Of a stretch of 64,000 nucleotides of DNA, positions 53,373 to 64,000 are shown one piece after another. The position numbers and the translations under genes were made by a program. The stretch lies in assembly GCF_900215155.1 (NCBI RefSeq), contig NZ_LT907980.1:1426001-1490000 (forward strand). Reading direction: 5' to 3'. Positions within the stretch are counted from its first letter, which is position 1, and the number at the start of each line of letters is the position of its first letter. A model generated the notes under the pieces. It ran no database searches. It worked only from the letters and a program-made list of their open reading frames with translations, and had not been told where the DNA came from. Source of the DNA: Marinobacter sp. LV10R510-11A (lineage in GTDB: Bacteria; Pseudomonadota; Gammaproteobacteria; Pseudomonadales; Oleiphilaceae).

Positions 53373-53420
53373 ACGCCCAAAGCAGCGGGTCGGTTTCGCC
53401 GCCCGCTGCTTTGGCGTTTT
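53373..53420 (+). terminator. Strong stem-loop after the cold-shock gene
   Basis: ACGCC-C-AAAGCAGCGGG pairs with CCCGCTGCTTT-GGCGT, followed by TTTT. It can act as a rho-independent terminator. The TAAC...GGCGTT ends and the one extra base on the 5' arm also recall an attC site. Confidence 0.75.
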
Positions 53421-53512
53421 ATATTGCACTGAAATTTTAAAGAAGTAGCTACATTATAGTGAATTGTGTGTAGAGAACTGATTGTAGTCAGCTGCACAGA
53501 TGGTGGGTATAC

Positions 53513-53866
53513 ATGTATAAAAATCGAGATATTATCGCGAGACTGCGCGAGCGCATTCCAACGTTCGAGTGTGTGAAAGGTTGTCACGATTGCTGCGGTC
53601 CGGTAACCACGTCTTCAGAAGAAATGTCGCGCCTGCCGGTGAAAACTGACGCCGAACATGAAGCGGCGCTAAATGACCTGAGTTGCGTACACCTTGGCCC
53701 TAATGGTTGCACTGTTTACGGGGAGCGTCCTTTGGTCTGCCGATTGTTCGGCACAACACCAAGTATGCCCTGCCCAAACGATCGCCGCCCAGAAAATATG
53801 GTTGAGCCTGAAATTGAGCGACAGGTTCATCACTACATTGCTAACACTCGTCAAGTATTGGTGTAA
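53513..53866 (+). CDS. YkgJ family cysteine cluster protein
   Basis: The 117-residue protein has the cysteine pattern of the family: FECVKGCHDCCGPVTTSSEE, DLSCVHLGPNGCTVYGERPL and VCRLFGTTPSMPCPNDRRP. These cysteines probably bind zinc or an iron-sulfur cluster. Function is unknown. A terminator follows. Confidence 0.85.
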   Translation: MYKNRDIIARLRERIPTFECVKGCHDCCGPVTTSSEEMSRLPVKTDAEHEAALNDLSCVHLGPNGCTVYGERPLVCRLFGTTPSMPCPNDRRPENMVEPEIERQVHHYIANTRQVLV

Positions 53867-53872
53867 TCCAAA

Positions 53873-53912
53873 AAAACCGGCGCCTGCATGAAAGCGGGCG
53901 CCGGTTTGTTTA
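53873..53912 (+). terminator. Rho-independent terminator
   Basis: AAACCGGCGCC pairs with GGCGCCGGTTT around a 12-base loop, followed by GTTTAT. It closes the YkgJ-type gene and may also serve the convergent csbD-like gene. Confidence 0.85.
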
Positions 53913-53933
53913 TACCGTAACGGCTATAAATAC

Positions 53934-54128
53934 TTAGAAGTCAGAAATCTTTTCCCATTCTTTCTCAGCTTCATCTTTTTTCATGCCGTACTTCTCTTGA
54001 ACTTTGCCAACAAAGTGGTCGCGGCGGCCGGCGATTTCGTCTACATCGTCGTCTGTTAACTTGCCCCAATTCTCGCGTACCTTACCTTTGAGTTGCTTCC
54101 AGTTACCTTCAATGATGTCATTATTCAT
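53934..54128 (-). CDS. CsbD family stress protein
   Basis: The 64-residue protein shows the family's start and repeats: NNDIIEGNWKQLKGKVRENW, GKLTDDDVDEIAGRRDHFVG and VQEKYGMKKDEAEKEWEKI. CsbD proteins accumulate in general stress; their molecular role is unknown. GGCGAGGAGCGAG precedes the ATG. Confidence 0.92.
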   Translation of the reverse strand: MNNDIIEGNWKQLKGKVRENWGKLTDDDVDEIAGRRDHFVGKVQEKYGMKKDEAEKEWEKISDF

Positions 54129-54541
54129 AACTCGCTCCTCGCCTTAAAAGGGCCGTGCATAAAATAGAACACCGCCAAAATGAAAGGAATATCCGGATTG
54201 TCGTTCCTACAACAATCCGTTACATCGGTTTTCAATTTGTCACAGGGCTCGTCGTTTGGCAATGATTCCTGTGTTGCGATTAATTCATAATGGGCGTTGC
54301 TATTTGCTTTGCTATCCTAACCTTGGGGTGACCTTAAAGGATGGTCGGAAAACTCTGCACATCGCCCCGCCAAAACCTCAATATATGTCCCTTGAACGGC
54401 CGTTCAAGGTAGTCGGTATGCTCTGGTTTAACGTGTGAGTAGCTAAACCCGTGTGTTTCCATACGCCGACTAAATTTAGTTTTCCTTCCCCGTCCTGGGT
54501 CAACCCCCCTCTGCCAGCCTATGAAAAGAAGCGGCAAAATC
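54129..54541. other. Gene-free stretch with a perfect 20-bp palindrome
   Basis: No convincing gene lies in these 413 bases; short frames lack ribosome sites and family features. The stretch contains the csbD promoter and the perfect palindrome CCTTGAACGGCCGTTCAAGG at 54390-54409. Confidence 0.55.
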
Positions 54542-55342
54542 CTATACCTTCAGAGTATACCCATGTTGTGCATTAACAACGACTCGCCGGCTCGCCAGGT
54601 CCTCCAAAAACGCCTGAATCCGCTCGGCATTGGTGCCTACGTCGCTCTTCCCTACCCTTGAGGCGGAACGCATATCAACTTGCACGCCGGTTCCCGTCTC
54701 AGTCATGCGGATCACTACGTCATCTTTGAAACCGAACCAACGCGTGGTCGCCGTCGCTTCGATGGTGCTCTCGGTGGTTTCTGCAACCTCCCAGCCACGC
54801 TTCTGAACAGTTGCTGTGGCGGCGTCCATCGCGTCTGCCAGCTGCATATTGAGAACGATCGATTTTAATTGCGGATAGCCTGCACGTTGCTGGCGCGCCG
54901 TGTCTTCTCCGGGGTAGTCCACTGCATTAGGCGCTTCCTCACGAGCCGCGGCTAACGCCTTAAATTCGGGAGGGTTTTCCATGTCAGTGGTGATATCGTG
55001 GATGGGAGGTACGCTTTGGGCTCGCTGTTTCAGCTGCATGGGCATGGCGATCATTGCGACCACCGCCAAGCTCACGAGTGCACCGGTGAGTGCCGGACGC
55101 CACCGGCGGCAGATTCCACCAACAACCAGTGCTATCAGGCCTGCCGCGGCGGCAGCTACCGAAAGTTGCGCACCCTGGCGCAGCCATGTGAAAGACGTGC
55201 CTAATCCTATCCACTCAGCCTTGTAGGCTACCCCGGAACCAACCATCAGCATCGCTGCTGTTATCAGCACAATCACACTAAGCAAGGCGGTAACCAACGG
55301 CCATTTTCCGCCACGGCGGGATGAGTTTGTTTTTGAAAGCAT
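54542..55342 (-). CDS. DUF1499 domain membrane protein
   Basis: The 266-residue protein has three hydrophobic segments (about residues 13-38, 55-75, 80-105) and a C-terminal DUF1499 domain with APNAVDYPGEDTARQQRAGY, VQKRGWEVAETTESTIEATA and WFGFKDDVVIRMTETGTGVQ, DMRSASRVGKSDVGTNAERI. Function is unknown. ATG 55342 is preceded by AAGGAA, and the longer frame start at 55393 is unlikely. Confidence 0.85.
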   Translation of the reverse strand: MLSKTNSSRRGGKWPLVTALLSVIVLITAAMLMVGSGVAYKAEWIGLGTSFTWLRQGAQLSVAAAAAGLIALVVGGICRRWRPALTGALVSLAVVAMIAMPMQLKQRAQSVPPIHDITTDMENPPEFKALAAAREEAPNAVDYPGEDTARQQRAGYPQLKSIVLNMQLADAMDAATATVQKRGWEVAETTESTIEATATTRWFGFKDDVVIRMTETGTGVQVDMRSASRVGKSDVGTNAERIQAFLEDLASRRVVVNAQHGYTLKV

Positions 55343-55489
55343 TCTGGTTCCTTTTATAATCGAGGATCGTTTAGCTGGGGGTCGAAAATTCACACCACAT
55401 CATTTACGGAACGCCACCTTAGCCCGATCACTATGGCTTTGGTATGCTATGGGCATACGATAGGTTAAGCGTTTCGCAGGAGCAACATT

Positions 55490-55756
55490 ATGGCTGGTGG
55501 ATGGGCCCGCGATGGGGCTGTGCAGGATCAGATTGATGCAAGTGTGGAAGATGCCGTTGCCGAGGCTCGTAGCCGGTTGAGCACAGGTGAAAGCGCGGAA
55601 TTCTGTGAAGAATGCGACTGCCCTATTCCGGAAGCGCGGCGCAAAGCCATTCCCGGTGTTCGCCTGTGCGTAACCTGCCAAGCAGAGCTGGAAAAGCAGG
55701 ACACGGCTTCAGGTGGCATCAACCGCCGAGGCAGTAAAGACAGCCAGCTGCGATAG
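55490..55756 (+). CDS. DksA/TraR-type zinc finger protein (YbiI-like)
   Basis: The 88-residue protein carries one C4 zinc finger, CEECDCPIPEARRKAIPGVR with LCVTCQAELEKQD, and lacks the long coiled coil of DksA. It resembles YbiI. It may modulate RNA polymerase, but this is not shown. ATG 55490 follows CAGGAG. Confidence 0.88.
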   Translation: MAGGWARDGAVQDQIDASVEDAVAEARSRLSTGESAEFCEECDCPIPEARRKAIPGVRLCVTCQAELEKQDTASGGINRRGSKDSQLR

Positions 55757-55798
55757 CCCAAAGCAATACGCCATGACACACCTAATAAAGGAGCCAGC

Positions 55799-56812
55799 AT
55801 GACTACTCAAAGCGAACTGCTTTCAACGATTCAGGAGCTTGTTCAGCCAGGCAGAGGCATTCTTGCGGCCGATGAAAGTGACCCCACCATCGCCAAGCGT
55901 TTCAACGCTGTTGATGTTGAACCCACAGAAGATAAGCGCCGGGAATACCGCAGCCTGATTTTCTCCACGCCGGGGATTGGGGAGTTCATCAGTGGTGTGA
56001 TTCTTTTTGAGGAAACCCTTGGCCAGAAAAGTCTGGATAACGTGCCGATGGCAAAGCTGCTGGAAAGTCAGGGTATTGTGCCAGGCATTAAGGTAGACAA
56101 GGGAAAGAAGCCCCTGACCAACGCCCCCGGTGATGAAATAACCTATGGCTTAGACGGCCTAGACGACCGATTGGAAGTCTACAAAAACCAGGGTGCCCGC
56201 TTTGCCAAGTGGCGCGGTGTGTACAACATTTCTAACACCTTGCCTTCACGCGCGGCGATGGAAGCCAACGCTGAAATGTTAGCCAGGTACGCCGCACTCT
56301 GCCAATCCATGGGCATTGTACCGATTGTGGAGCCAGAGGTTTTAATTGATGGCGATCACACCATCGAACGGTCTGCGGAAGTGAACGAAGCGGTCATTAC
56401 AGAGGTTTTCAACGCACTTCGCCGTCACAGCGTGCAACTGGAAACGATGATTCTGAAACCCAGCATGGTAACCCCTGGCAAGGAATGTGCGAAGGCATCG
56501 CCGGAGGAAGTGGCGGAAGCCACGTTGCGGGTATTCCGCAAAATTGTGCCTGCGGCGGTTCCAGGTATCAGCTTTCTTTCGGGCGGGCAAACGCCTGAAG
56601 AAGCCACGCTCAACCTGAACGCCCTGAACAGCCTGGGGCAGCTTCCTTGGCACCTGAGCTTTTCCTACGGCCGCGCGCTGCAAGAACCCGCACAAAAAGC
56701 ATGGGCCGGAAACCTGAGCAATCGTTCAGACACCCAATCCGCCATGCTCAAGCGGGCACGTTTAAACAGTGCCGCAACAAAAGGCCAGTATACTTCCGAT
56801 ATGGAAACCTGA
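55799..56812 (+). CDS. fda: Fructose-bisphosphate aldolase, class I
   Basis: The 337-residue protein is a class I (Schiff-base) aldolase: GRGILAADESDPTIAKRFNA, PGIKVDKGKKPL, AKWRGVYNI, VEPEVLIDGDHTIE, ETMILKPSMVTPGKEC with the Schiff-base Lys and GISFLSGGQTPEEATLNLNA. It cleaves fructose-1,6-bisphosphate in glycolysis or makes it in gluconeogenesis. AAGGAGCC precedes ATG 55799. Confidence 0.95.
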   Translation: MTTQSELLSTIQELVQPGRGILAADESDPTIAKRFNAVDVEPTEDKRREYRSLIFSTPGIGEFISGVILFEETLGQKSLDNVPMAKLLESQGIVPGIKVDKGKKPLTNAPGDEITYGLDGLDDRLEVYKNQGARFAKWRGVYNISNTLPSRAAMEANAEMLARYAALCQSMGIVPIVEPEVLIDGDHTIERSAEVNEAVITEVFNALRRHSVQLETMILKPSMVTPGKECAKASPEEVAEATLRVFRKIVPAAVPGISFLSGGQTPEEATLNLNALNSLGQLPWHLSFSYGRALQEPAQKAWAGNLSNRSDTQSAMLKRARLNSAATKGQYTSDMET

Positions 56813-56818
56813 GGGAGA

Positions 56819-57808
56819 TCAGGCTGCCTGAACGGCAGCCCCGGAAGCAACAACTGAAGCGGGTACAGCCTGTTCAAGGCACGTCAGCATGGGCGCAACC
56901 TCACGAATTTTGCGGGCTTGGGGCCACAGAGCTTCCGCTTCTGGAAACCCCCGCCGTAGCAAGTTCAGCCACTGTTTAATGCGACCGGTCACGTACTTGT
57001 CTTCCAGCCAACCTTGAAGCACTCCGGCGTATTCTTTCACCAGTACCACCGCTTCTAGCCAAGTCATATCTTCAACCTGTACATCCTGCTGGCTGGCTTT
57101 GATCTGTCGCGCCAAGTCTGGCCGCGCAATCAGGCCCCGGCCGATCATCACATCCTCACAACCGGAAACCTCACGGCAACGCCAGTAATCTGCCACGGTC
57201 CAGATCTCGCCGTTGGCGATCACTTTGGCCTTCACCGCTTCCCGGGCCTTGGCGATTTCTTCCCAGTACGCCGGCGGTTTGTAGCCATCCACCTTACTGC
57301 GCGCATGAATAACAATTTCTTCTGCTCCGGCCGCTTCCAGCGCTTGAGCGCAGGCGACACCCATAGAGCGATCGTCATACCCTAAGCGCATCTTCGCTGT
57401 TACCGGAACATGTGCGGGAACGGCTTTACGTACCGCCGCTACAATCTCATGCATCAACTCCGGCTCCCGCATCAGCACACATCCACCCTTGTGCTTGTTC
57501 ACTGTTTTGGCAGGACAACCGAAATTGATATCCACCTGAGTGGCGCCCAGCTCCACCGCCCTCAGCCCGTGACGACCCATCATTTCGGGGTCCGATCCCA
57601 AAAGCTGAACAGCCACGGGCGTACCCACCTGAGTGAGGGACCGGTTATTAAGCTCGGGCGCATACTTGTAAAAAATCCGGGGCGGCAACATGCCGTGAGT
57701 CACGCGAATGAACTCGGTTACGCACCGGTCAATACCGCCGACTTTGGTCAGGGTTTCACGGATAGGTGCGTCGACCAGCCCTTCCATCGGGGCAAGGATG
57801 ATTCGCAT
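56819..57808 (-). CDS. dusC: tRNA-dihydrouridine(16) synthase
   Basis: The 329-residue flavoprotein shows RIILAPMEGLVDAPIRETLT, VDINFGCPAKTVNKHKGGCV with the catalytic Cys, VTAKMRLGYDD, IHARSKVDGYKPPAYWEEIA and DVMIGRGLIARPDL. The VDAPIR and HARSKVDGYKPPA forms are typical of DusC, which reduces U16 of tRNA. ATG 57808 starts the FMN-barrel; the in-frame ATG at 57853 is unlikely. It is convergent with fda. Confidence 0.93.
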   Translation of the reverse strand: MRIILAPMEGLVDAPIRETLTKVGGIDRCVTEFIRVTHGMLPPRIFYKYAPELNNRSLTQVGTPVAVQLLGSDPEMMGRHGLRAVELGATQVDINFGCPAKTVNKHKGGCVLMREPELMHEIVAAVRKAVPAHVPVTAKMRLGYDDRSMGVACAQALEAAGAEEIVIHARSKVDGYKPPAYWEEIAKAREAVKAKVIANGEIWTVADYWRCREVSGCEDVMIGRGLIARPDLARQIKASQQDVQVEDMTWLEAVVLVKEYAGVLQGWLEDKYVTGRIKQWLNLLRRGFPEAEALWPQARKIREVAPMLTCLEQAVPASVVASGAAVQAA

Positions 57809-57898
57809 GAAGGCTCCAGAAACTGAAAGAAAAAAGAAAATGCAGCTGATCAAAAATCAGGCGGAGCGGATTGTAAGGAATTTAGCGGAAAGTTGGTA

Positions 57899-57940
57899 GC
57901 CGAACGCTCTCTTATGTGCACTCCTATGAGAGCGTTCGGC
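57899..57940. terminator. Long inverted repeat between dusC and katG
   Basis: GCCGAACGCTCTC and GAGAGCGTTCGGC form a perfect 13-bp stem with a 16-base loop 15 bp downstream of the katG stop. There is no T-run, so it may be a transcript-stabilising or weak terminator stem. Confidence 0.6.
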
Positions 57941-57954
57941 CTGTTGCTATCGGC

Positions 57955-60159
<2,205 letters not shown>

Positions 60160-60274
60160 TCATCTTCTACCAAATGAGGTTAATCCCCTGAGTCATACAG
60201 AAACAATTAATTAAAAATAAAGACCTGAAAGGTTTTGGTTATCGATATCGAGCCATATTTGAGAACAAAATGGC

Positions 60275-60493
60275 TCAAAGCCTTTCGATAGAGGAGAACT
60301 TGCCGGAATCGTCGAACAGAATGCGGAAGCTACCCCGCACACCGTCCAGGAGATAAAAACGGGAAAGAATTCGGGCCGGAAAACAGACGGAACGCCCGTC
60401 CCGGGCCTTAGTGCGAACATCGACAGCAACGCCCTGATAGAGCTTTATCCACTCTTCAGGGCTGATGCTTATGTCCACAATAATCTGGTGCAT
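60275..60493 (-). CDS. DUF2835 family protein
   Basis: The 72-residue protein matches DUF2835: VDISISPEEWIKLYQGVAVD, VRTKARDGRSVCFPARILSR and GSFRILFDDSGKFSSIERL. Function is unknown. It lies five bases downstream of htpG and is probably co-transcribed with it. Confidence 0.85.
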   Translation of the reverse strand: MHQIIVDISISPEEWIKLYQGVAVDVRTKARDGRSVCFPARILSRFYLLDGVRGSFRILFDDSGKFSSIERL

Positions 60494-60498
60494 AGAGC

Positions 60499-62391
60499 TT
60501 AGTTAGCCAGTTCCAGCAACAGACGGTTCAGGCGGGTTACGTACGCGCCCGGATCCTGCAGTTGCTCGCCGCTGGCCAGTGTGGCCTGGTCCAGAAGAAC
60601 CGCAGAGAGCTCGTTAAAGCGCTCATCGCCCTTCTCACTTTCTAGGCGCTGAACCAGCGGGTGGTCCACGTTGATTTCAAAGATCGGCTTGCTGTCCGGA
60701 ACCTTCTGGCCCGCCGCTTCCATGATCTTCTTCATCTGAGCACCCATATCAAAGTCGGCCGTTACCAAGCACGCCGGTGAATCCGTGAGGCGGTTGGTTA
60801 CCCGCACTTCCTGAACCCGGTCACTGAGTGTTGCTTTGATGCGTTCGAGCAGGCCTTTGTGCTCTTCCGCGGCTTCTTCCTTGTGCTTCTTGTCTTCCTC
60901 GGTTTCCACCTCGCCAAGATCAAGATCACCACGGGCAACGTCCTGGAGTTGCTTGCTGTCATACTCGGTCAAGTAGCCCGTCATCCACTCGTCGATACGA
61001 TCGGAGAGAATCAGAACCTCGATGCCTTTCTTGCGGAAGACTTCCAGGTGCGGGCTGCTCTTGGCGGCCATAAAGTTATCAGCAGTAATGAAGTAGACCT
61101 TGTTCTGACCTTCTTTCATCCGCTCGATGTACTGGTCCAGAGATACGTTTTGAATGCTCTCACCTGTGTGTGTGGAGGCGAAACGCAGCAGGCCGCCGAT
61201 TTTCTCGCGATTGCTAAAGTCTTCCGCCGCGCCTTCCTTAAGAACGGTGCCAAACTCGCCCCAGAATTTCTGGTACTCGTCTGCATCTTTCTTGGACAGC
61301 TTCGACAGCATGTCCAGCACACGCTTGGTAAGCGCGGTGCGAATGCTATCCACGGTCGCATCGTTCTGCAGAATCTCGCGGGACACGTTCAGGGACAGAT
61401 CGCTGGAATCGACTACACCCTTGGCGAAACGCAGGTACAGCGGCAAGAACTGTTCGGCGTCGTCCATGATGAACACGCGATGTACGTACAGCTTCAGGCC
61501 ACGGGGCGCATCGCGGTTGTACATATCAAACGGCGCACGGGCTGGTATATACAGCAGGCTGGTGTAGTCGAGCTTGCCTTCAACCTTGTTGTGAGACCAG
61601 ATCAACGGATCTTCAAAATCGTGAGCAATGTGCTTGTAGAACTCTTTGTATTCCTCGTCCTTTATCTCGGTACGGGGCAAAGTCCACAGCGCGGTTGCGT
61701 CGTTAACGGTTTCGTCTTTGCTCTCTTCGCCTTCTTCCGTCGGCTCAGATTTCATGATCACTGGGAAGGAGATGTGATCAGAGTACTTCTTCACCAGGTT
61801 GCGCAGGCGGAAGCCGTCGGCAAAATCGCTGGCTTCTTCTTTGAGATGGATAACAATCTCGGTGCCGCGCTTTTCGCGGACAACCTGCTCAATGGTGAAT
61901 TCGCCGTCACCTGAGGACTGCCAATGCACGCCCTCTTCAACTGGCGCGCCTGCGCGGCGGGTGAACACATCCACTTTGTCGGCAACGATAAACGAAGAGT
62001 AGAAGCCCACACCAAACTGGCCGATAAGTTTGCTGTCTTTCTTTTCGTCGCCGGAGAGCTGCTGGAGAAATTCTGCGGTGCCCGAGCGGGCAATAGTGCC
62101 TAGGTTCTGTACAACGTCGTCACGGGTCATGCCGATGCCGTTATCGGCCAGGGTGATGATGTTGGCTTCTTTGTCGAAGTCGAGACGGATCTGTAGTTCG
62201 GACTCGCCTTCGTATAGGGCGTTGTCTTTCAGGGCGGCAAAGCGCAATTTATCTTCGGCATCGGAGGCGTTGGATATCAGCTCTCGGAGGAAGATTTCTT
62301 TATTTGAGTACAGGGAATGGACCATCAGCTGAAGTAGCTGTTTCACTTCGGTCTGAAAGCCTAACGTCTCTTTTTGCGATTCAACCGTCAT
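60499..62391 (-). CDS. htpG: Hsp90 chaperone
   Basis: The 630-residue protein has the complete Hsp90 set: [80 protein letters not shown], and middle and C-terminal domains ending [14 protein letters not shown]. It assists protein folding using ATP. One oddity is SDAEDKL for the usual SDALDKL or SDAADKL. ATG 62391 follows AGGAGAG. Confidence 0.97.
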   Translation of the reverse strand: MTVESQKETLGFQTEVKQLLQLMVHSLYSNKEIFLRELISNASDAEDKLRFAALKDNALYEGESELQIRLDFDKEANIITLADNGIGMTRDDVVQNLGTIARSGTAEFLQQLSGDEKKDSKLIGQFGVGFYSSFIVADKVDVFTRRAGAPVEEGVHWQSSGDGEFTIEQVVREKRGTEIVIHLKEEASDFADGFRLRNLVKKYSDHISFPVIMKSEPTEEGEESKDETVNDATALWTLPRTEIKDEEYKEFYKHIAHDFEDPLIWSHNKVEGKLDYTSLLYIPARAPFDMYNRDAPRGLKLYVHRVFIMDDAEQFLPLYLRFAKGVVDSSDLSLNVSREILQNDATVDSIRTALTKRVLDMLSKLSKKDADEYQKFWGEFGTVLKEGAAEDFSNREKIGGLLRFASTHTGESIQNVSLDQYIERMKEGQNKVYFITADNFMAAKSSPHLEVFRKKGIEVLILSDRIDEWMTGYLTEYDSKQLQDVARGDLDLGEVETEEDKKHKEEAAEEHKGLLERIKATLSDRVQEVRVTNRLTDSPACLVTADFDMGAQMKKIMEAAGQKVPDSKPIFEINVDHPLVQRLESEKGDERFNELSAVLLDQATLASGEQLQDPGAYVTRLNRLLLELAN

Positions 62392-62489
62392 TTTAATTGT
62401 CTCTCCTGCTTTGAGCATGTGAGGGGATTAGTCATGCAGCAAAAGTGGGGGCGTGCAGGGACATTTCAAGCCCCGGCACGCGAACGAGA

Positions 62490-62924
62490 TCAGTCTTCTA
62501 GCAGGAAGTGTGCTCTTGCGGTGGAGATGGGTTTGGTTCGGGATTTTTGCCAGGCGGTGATCATTACGTTTGCCACCCGGTTTCCCTGGCGGGTTAGCTG
62601 GCACTCTGCGTAGGTTTCTCGGTCGAGGCCGGCGCGTAGGTAGTCCAGGGAAAAGTTGACGATTCTAGGCATGCGGGTGCTTTCTTGGGCGAGCATTAGG
62701 TAGATCGCGGCAGAAAGCTCCATGAAGCCGCCGATGACGCCGCCGTGAATCGCGGGCAATACTGGGTTACCTAGGTTTCGGTCTTTTGCCGGCAGGCGGA
62801 AGATAAGGTCGTCGCCGAACTGGTCGCACTCCAAACCAATGAAGCCTGCATAGGGAATGCTTTGTATCAGCCGGGAGAAATCACCGGTATCGCGGGTGTA
62901 GTGCAGGATTTCTGGGTCGGTCAT
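62490..62924 (-). CDS. Hotdog-fold thioesterase 2 (PaaI-like)
   Basis: The 144-residue protein has PYAGFIGLECDQFGDDLIFR, NPVLPAIHGGVIGGFMELSA (HGG motif) and NFSLDYLRAGLDRETYAECQ, typical of PaaI-type acyl-CoA thioesterases. ATG 62924 overlaps the end of the next-upstream thioesterase gene by four bases. The substrate is unknown. Confidence 0.85.
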   Translation of the reverse strand: MTDPEILHYTRDTGDFSRLIQSIPYAGFIGLECDQFGDDLIFRLPAKDRNLGNPVLPAIHGGVIGGFMELSAAIYLMLAQESTRMPRIVNFSLDYLRAGLDRETYAECQLTRQGNRVANVMITAWQKSRTKPISTARAHFLLED

Positions 62925-63391
62925 ACCGGACCTCCGGTGATTTTTTCGCGGTAGGCTTTTGGCAGGGCTTCGGGGCCGATGCGCATAAAGGTGGCCACGC
63001 AGTTGGCCACGGTTTCGCCGCCTTCTTGATAGGCTTCGCACCGGGTAAAAATGATGTTACGGGTCATTTTATAGACTTCGGCCCGGGCGTAAACGGGTTT
63101 GCGCGGTTCGGCTGGGCGCATGTAATCCACCCGCAGATCCAGCGTGGGGCAAAGTTCGAATTCTTCCAACGCACAGATAAAAACAGACCCCGAGGTGGTA
63201 TCCATCAGCGTTGTTATGGCGCCGCCGTGAATCACACCGGTATCTGGGTTACCGATTATTCGGTCGTTGTATGGTAGGCACAGAGTGAGGCTGCGTTCGG
63301 TGGTCTCGGTAACAGACAAGCCAAGTTCTCTGGCCTGATTGAGCGTTTCGATAAACCGGGTAACCCGGTCGGCTCGGATTTGATCGTTCAT
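62921..63391 (-). CDS. Hotdog-fold thioesterase 1 (PaaI-like)
   Basis: The 156-residue protein has NPDTGVIHGGAITTLMDTTS (HGG and the catalytic Asp region) and TLDLRVDYMRPAEPRKPVYA, matching PaaI-type thioesterases. It is coupled by an ATGA overlap to a second member of the same fold, so the two may act as a pair or heteromer. Confidence 0.85.
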   Translation of the reverse strand: MNDQIRADRVTRFIETLNQARELGLSVTETTERSLTLCLPYNDRIIGNPDTGVIHGGAITTLMDTTSGSVFICALEEFELCPTLDLRVDYMRPAEPRKPVYARAEVYKMTRNIIFTRCEAYQEGGETVANCVATFMRIGPEALPKAYREKITGGPV

Positions 63392-63498
63392 TCAGAACAA
63401 ACCTGTGTTTCGTGTGTTGGTTTTGGCCCATCGGTATTTCAAGCCGGCGGTAGCCGTGTAATTATATCTGTCAGGATATTCAATTACAGGAGTCGAGA

Positions 63499-64000
63499 GT
63501 GAAAAACGCCATCTTGCAACGCTGTGCCCCCATTATGGCACTTATGCTGCTGTTTACCGGGTGTTCTGTAAACCCAGTAACTGGCGAAAAACAGCTTTCG
63601 CTGATTGGTGAGAGCCAAGAACTCGCCATGGGTGCGGAACAATACACTCCCACCCAACAAACTCAGGGTGGGCAGTTTTACATCGATCCTGAGTTGACTC
63701 TGTACGTTCGGGAAGTGGGTAACAAGCTGGCCCGAGTGAGTGATAGGCCCGACCTGCCCTACGAGTTTGTTGTGCTGAATAGTGGCGTGCCCAATGCTTG
63801 GGCTTTGCCCGGCGGCAAGATTGCCGTTAACCGGGGGCTGCTGACAGAGCTTGAAGATGAGGCGCAACTGGCCTCTGTGCTCGGCCACGAGATTGTTCAC
63901 GCGGCGGCGCGCCACAGCGTTCAACGTATGCAGAAAGGAATGCTTATCAACGCTGGCGTGGCCGGCCTTGGTTTTGCACTGTCAGATAACGAGTGGGCTG
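63499..64000 (+). CDS. M48 family metalloprotease, lipoprotein (partial)
   Basis: From GTG 63499, preceded by CAGGAG, 167 codons run to the window edge. The protein has a lipoprotein signal (IMALMLLFTGC), TGEKQLSLIGESQELAMGAE and NAWALPGGKIAVNRGLLTEL, and the zinc motif VLGHEIVHAAARHS (HExxH). It belongs to the LoiP/YcaL-type periplasmic proteases and is cut by the end of the window. Confidence 0.92.
   Translation, partial: MKNAILQRCAPIMALMLLFTGCSVNPVTGEKQLSLIGESQELAMGAEQYTPTQQTQGGQFYIDPELTLYVREVGNKLARVSDRPDLPYEFVVLNSGVPNAWALPGGKIAVNRGLLTELEDEAQLASVLGHEIVHAAARHSVQRMQKGMLINAGVAGLGFALSDNEWA

Noticed and set aside
54256..54438. 60-residue frame in the csbD upstream stretch
   Set aside because: It has no Shine-Dalgarno, no relatives I recognise, and spans the palindrome; probably not a gene.

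Overview
The window reads as chromosomal DNA of a motile, aerobic marine gammaproteobacterium, most like Marinobacter or a close relative. This rests on a complete sigma54-type flgBCDEFGHIJKL operon, a split B12-dependent ribonucleotide reductase (nrdJa/nrdJb, as in Pseudomonas), an MASE2-type cyclase, a Fbp/Fut-type iron transporter, katG, htpG and many sulfur-poor, moderately GC-rich housekeeping genes. The genus is inference only; no marker such as 16S rRNA is present.

Layout. 1-12.6 kb: the rod, hook, ring and hook-junction genes of the flagellum on the minus strand behind a clear sigma54 promoter, followed by tRNA-Leu(CAA) and queA. 12.7-33.7 kb: ordinary core and accessory metabolism: nitroreductase, class III nucleotide cyclase, queF, an ABC-2 exporter, a lipoprotein, a degenerate HD-GYP protein, PilZ protein, iron uptake genes with a Fur-like box, thioesterase plus long-chain acyl-CoA ligase, a TrpXYZ-like ABC importer, a DUF6160-type surface protein and nrdJab with NrdR-like boxes.

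33.86-45.4 kb is a strongly different region: a cluster of integron attC sites without an integron integrase (CALIN). At least eight attC-like sites share one polarity and separate small, often AT-rich cassettes (broken lipoprotein, membrane proteins, an HNH-like zinc protein, a LysE exporter, an unknown protein with a TTG start). Two IS91-family elements, each carrying a tyrosine recombinase ahead of the HUH transposase, lie at or in the array with ends that coincide with attC core sequences. Three group II introns of the IIC-attC type are recognisable: one with its reverse transcriptase, one ORF-less 746-bp copy precisely inside an attC site, and one 5'-truncated remnant.

45.4-50.5 kb is a gene graveyard and stress-gene patch: a PPK2 gene broken by one amber codon, a shattered DUF2855 gene, a deleted DUF2238 gene and two colliding gene fragments, mixed with intact universal stress, TIGR02450 and MscS genes. 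50.5-64 kb returns to ordinary genes: a D-amino-acid/glycine dehydrogenase under a tandem glycine riboswitch, HNH nuclease, cold-shock protein, CsbD, DUF1499, DksA-like zinc finger, class I fructose-bisphosphate aldolase, dusC, katG, DUF2835, htpG, two overlapping hotdog thioesterases and a truncated M48 protease.
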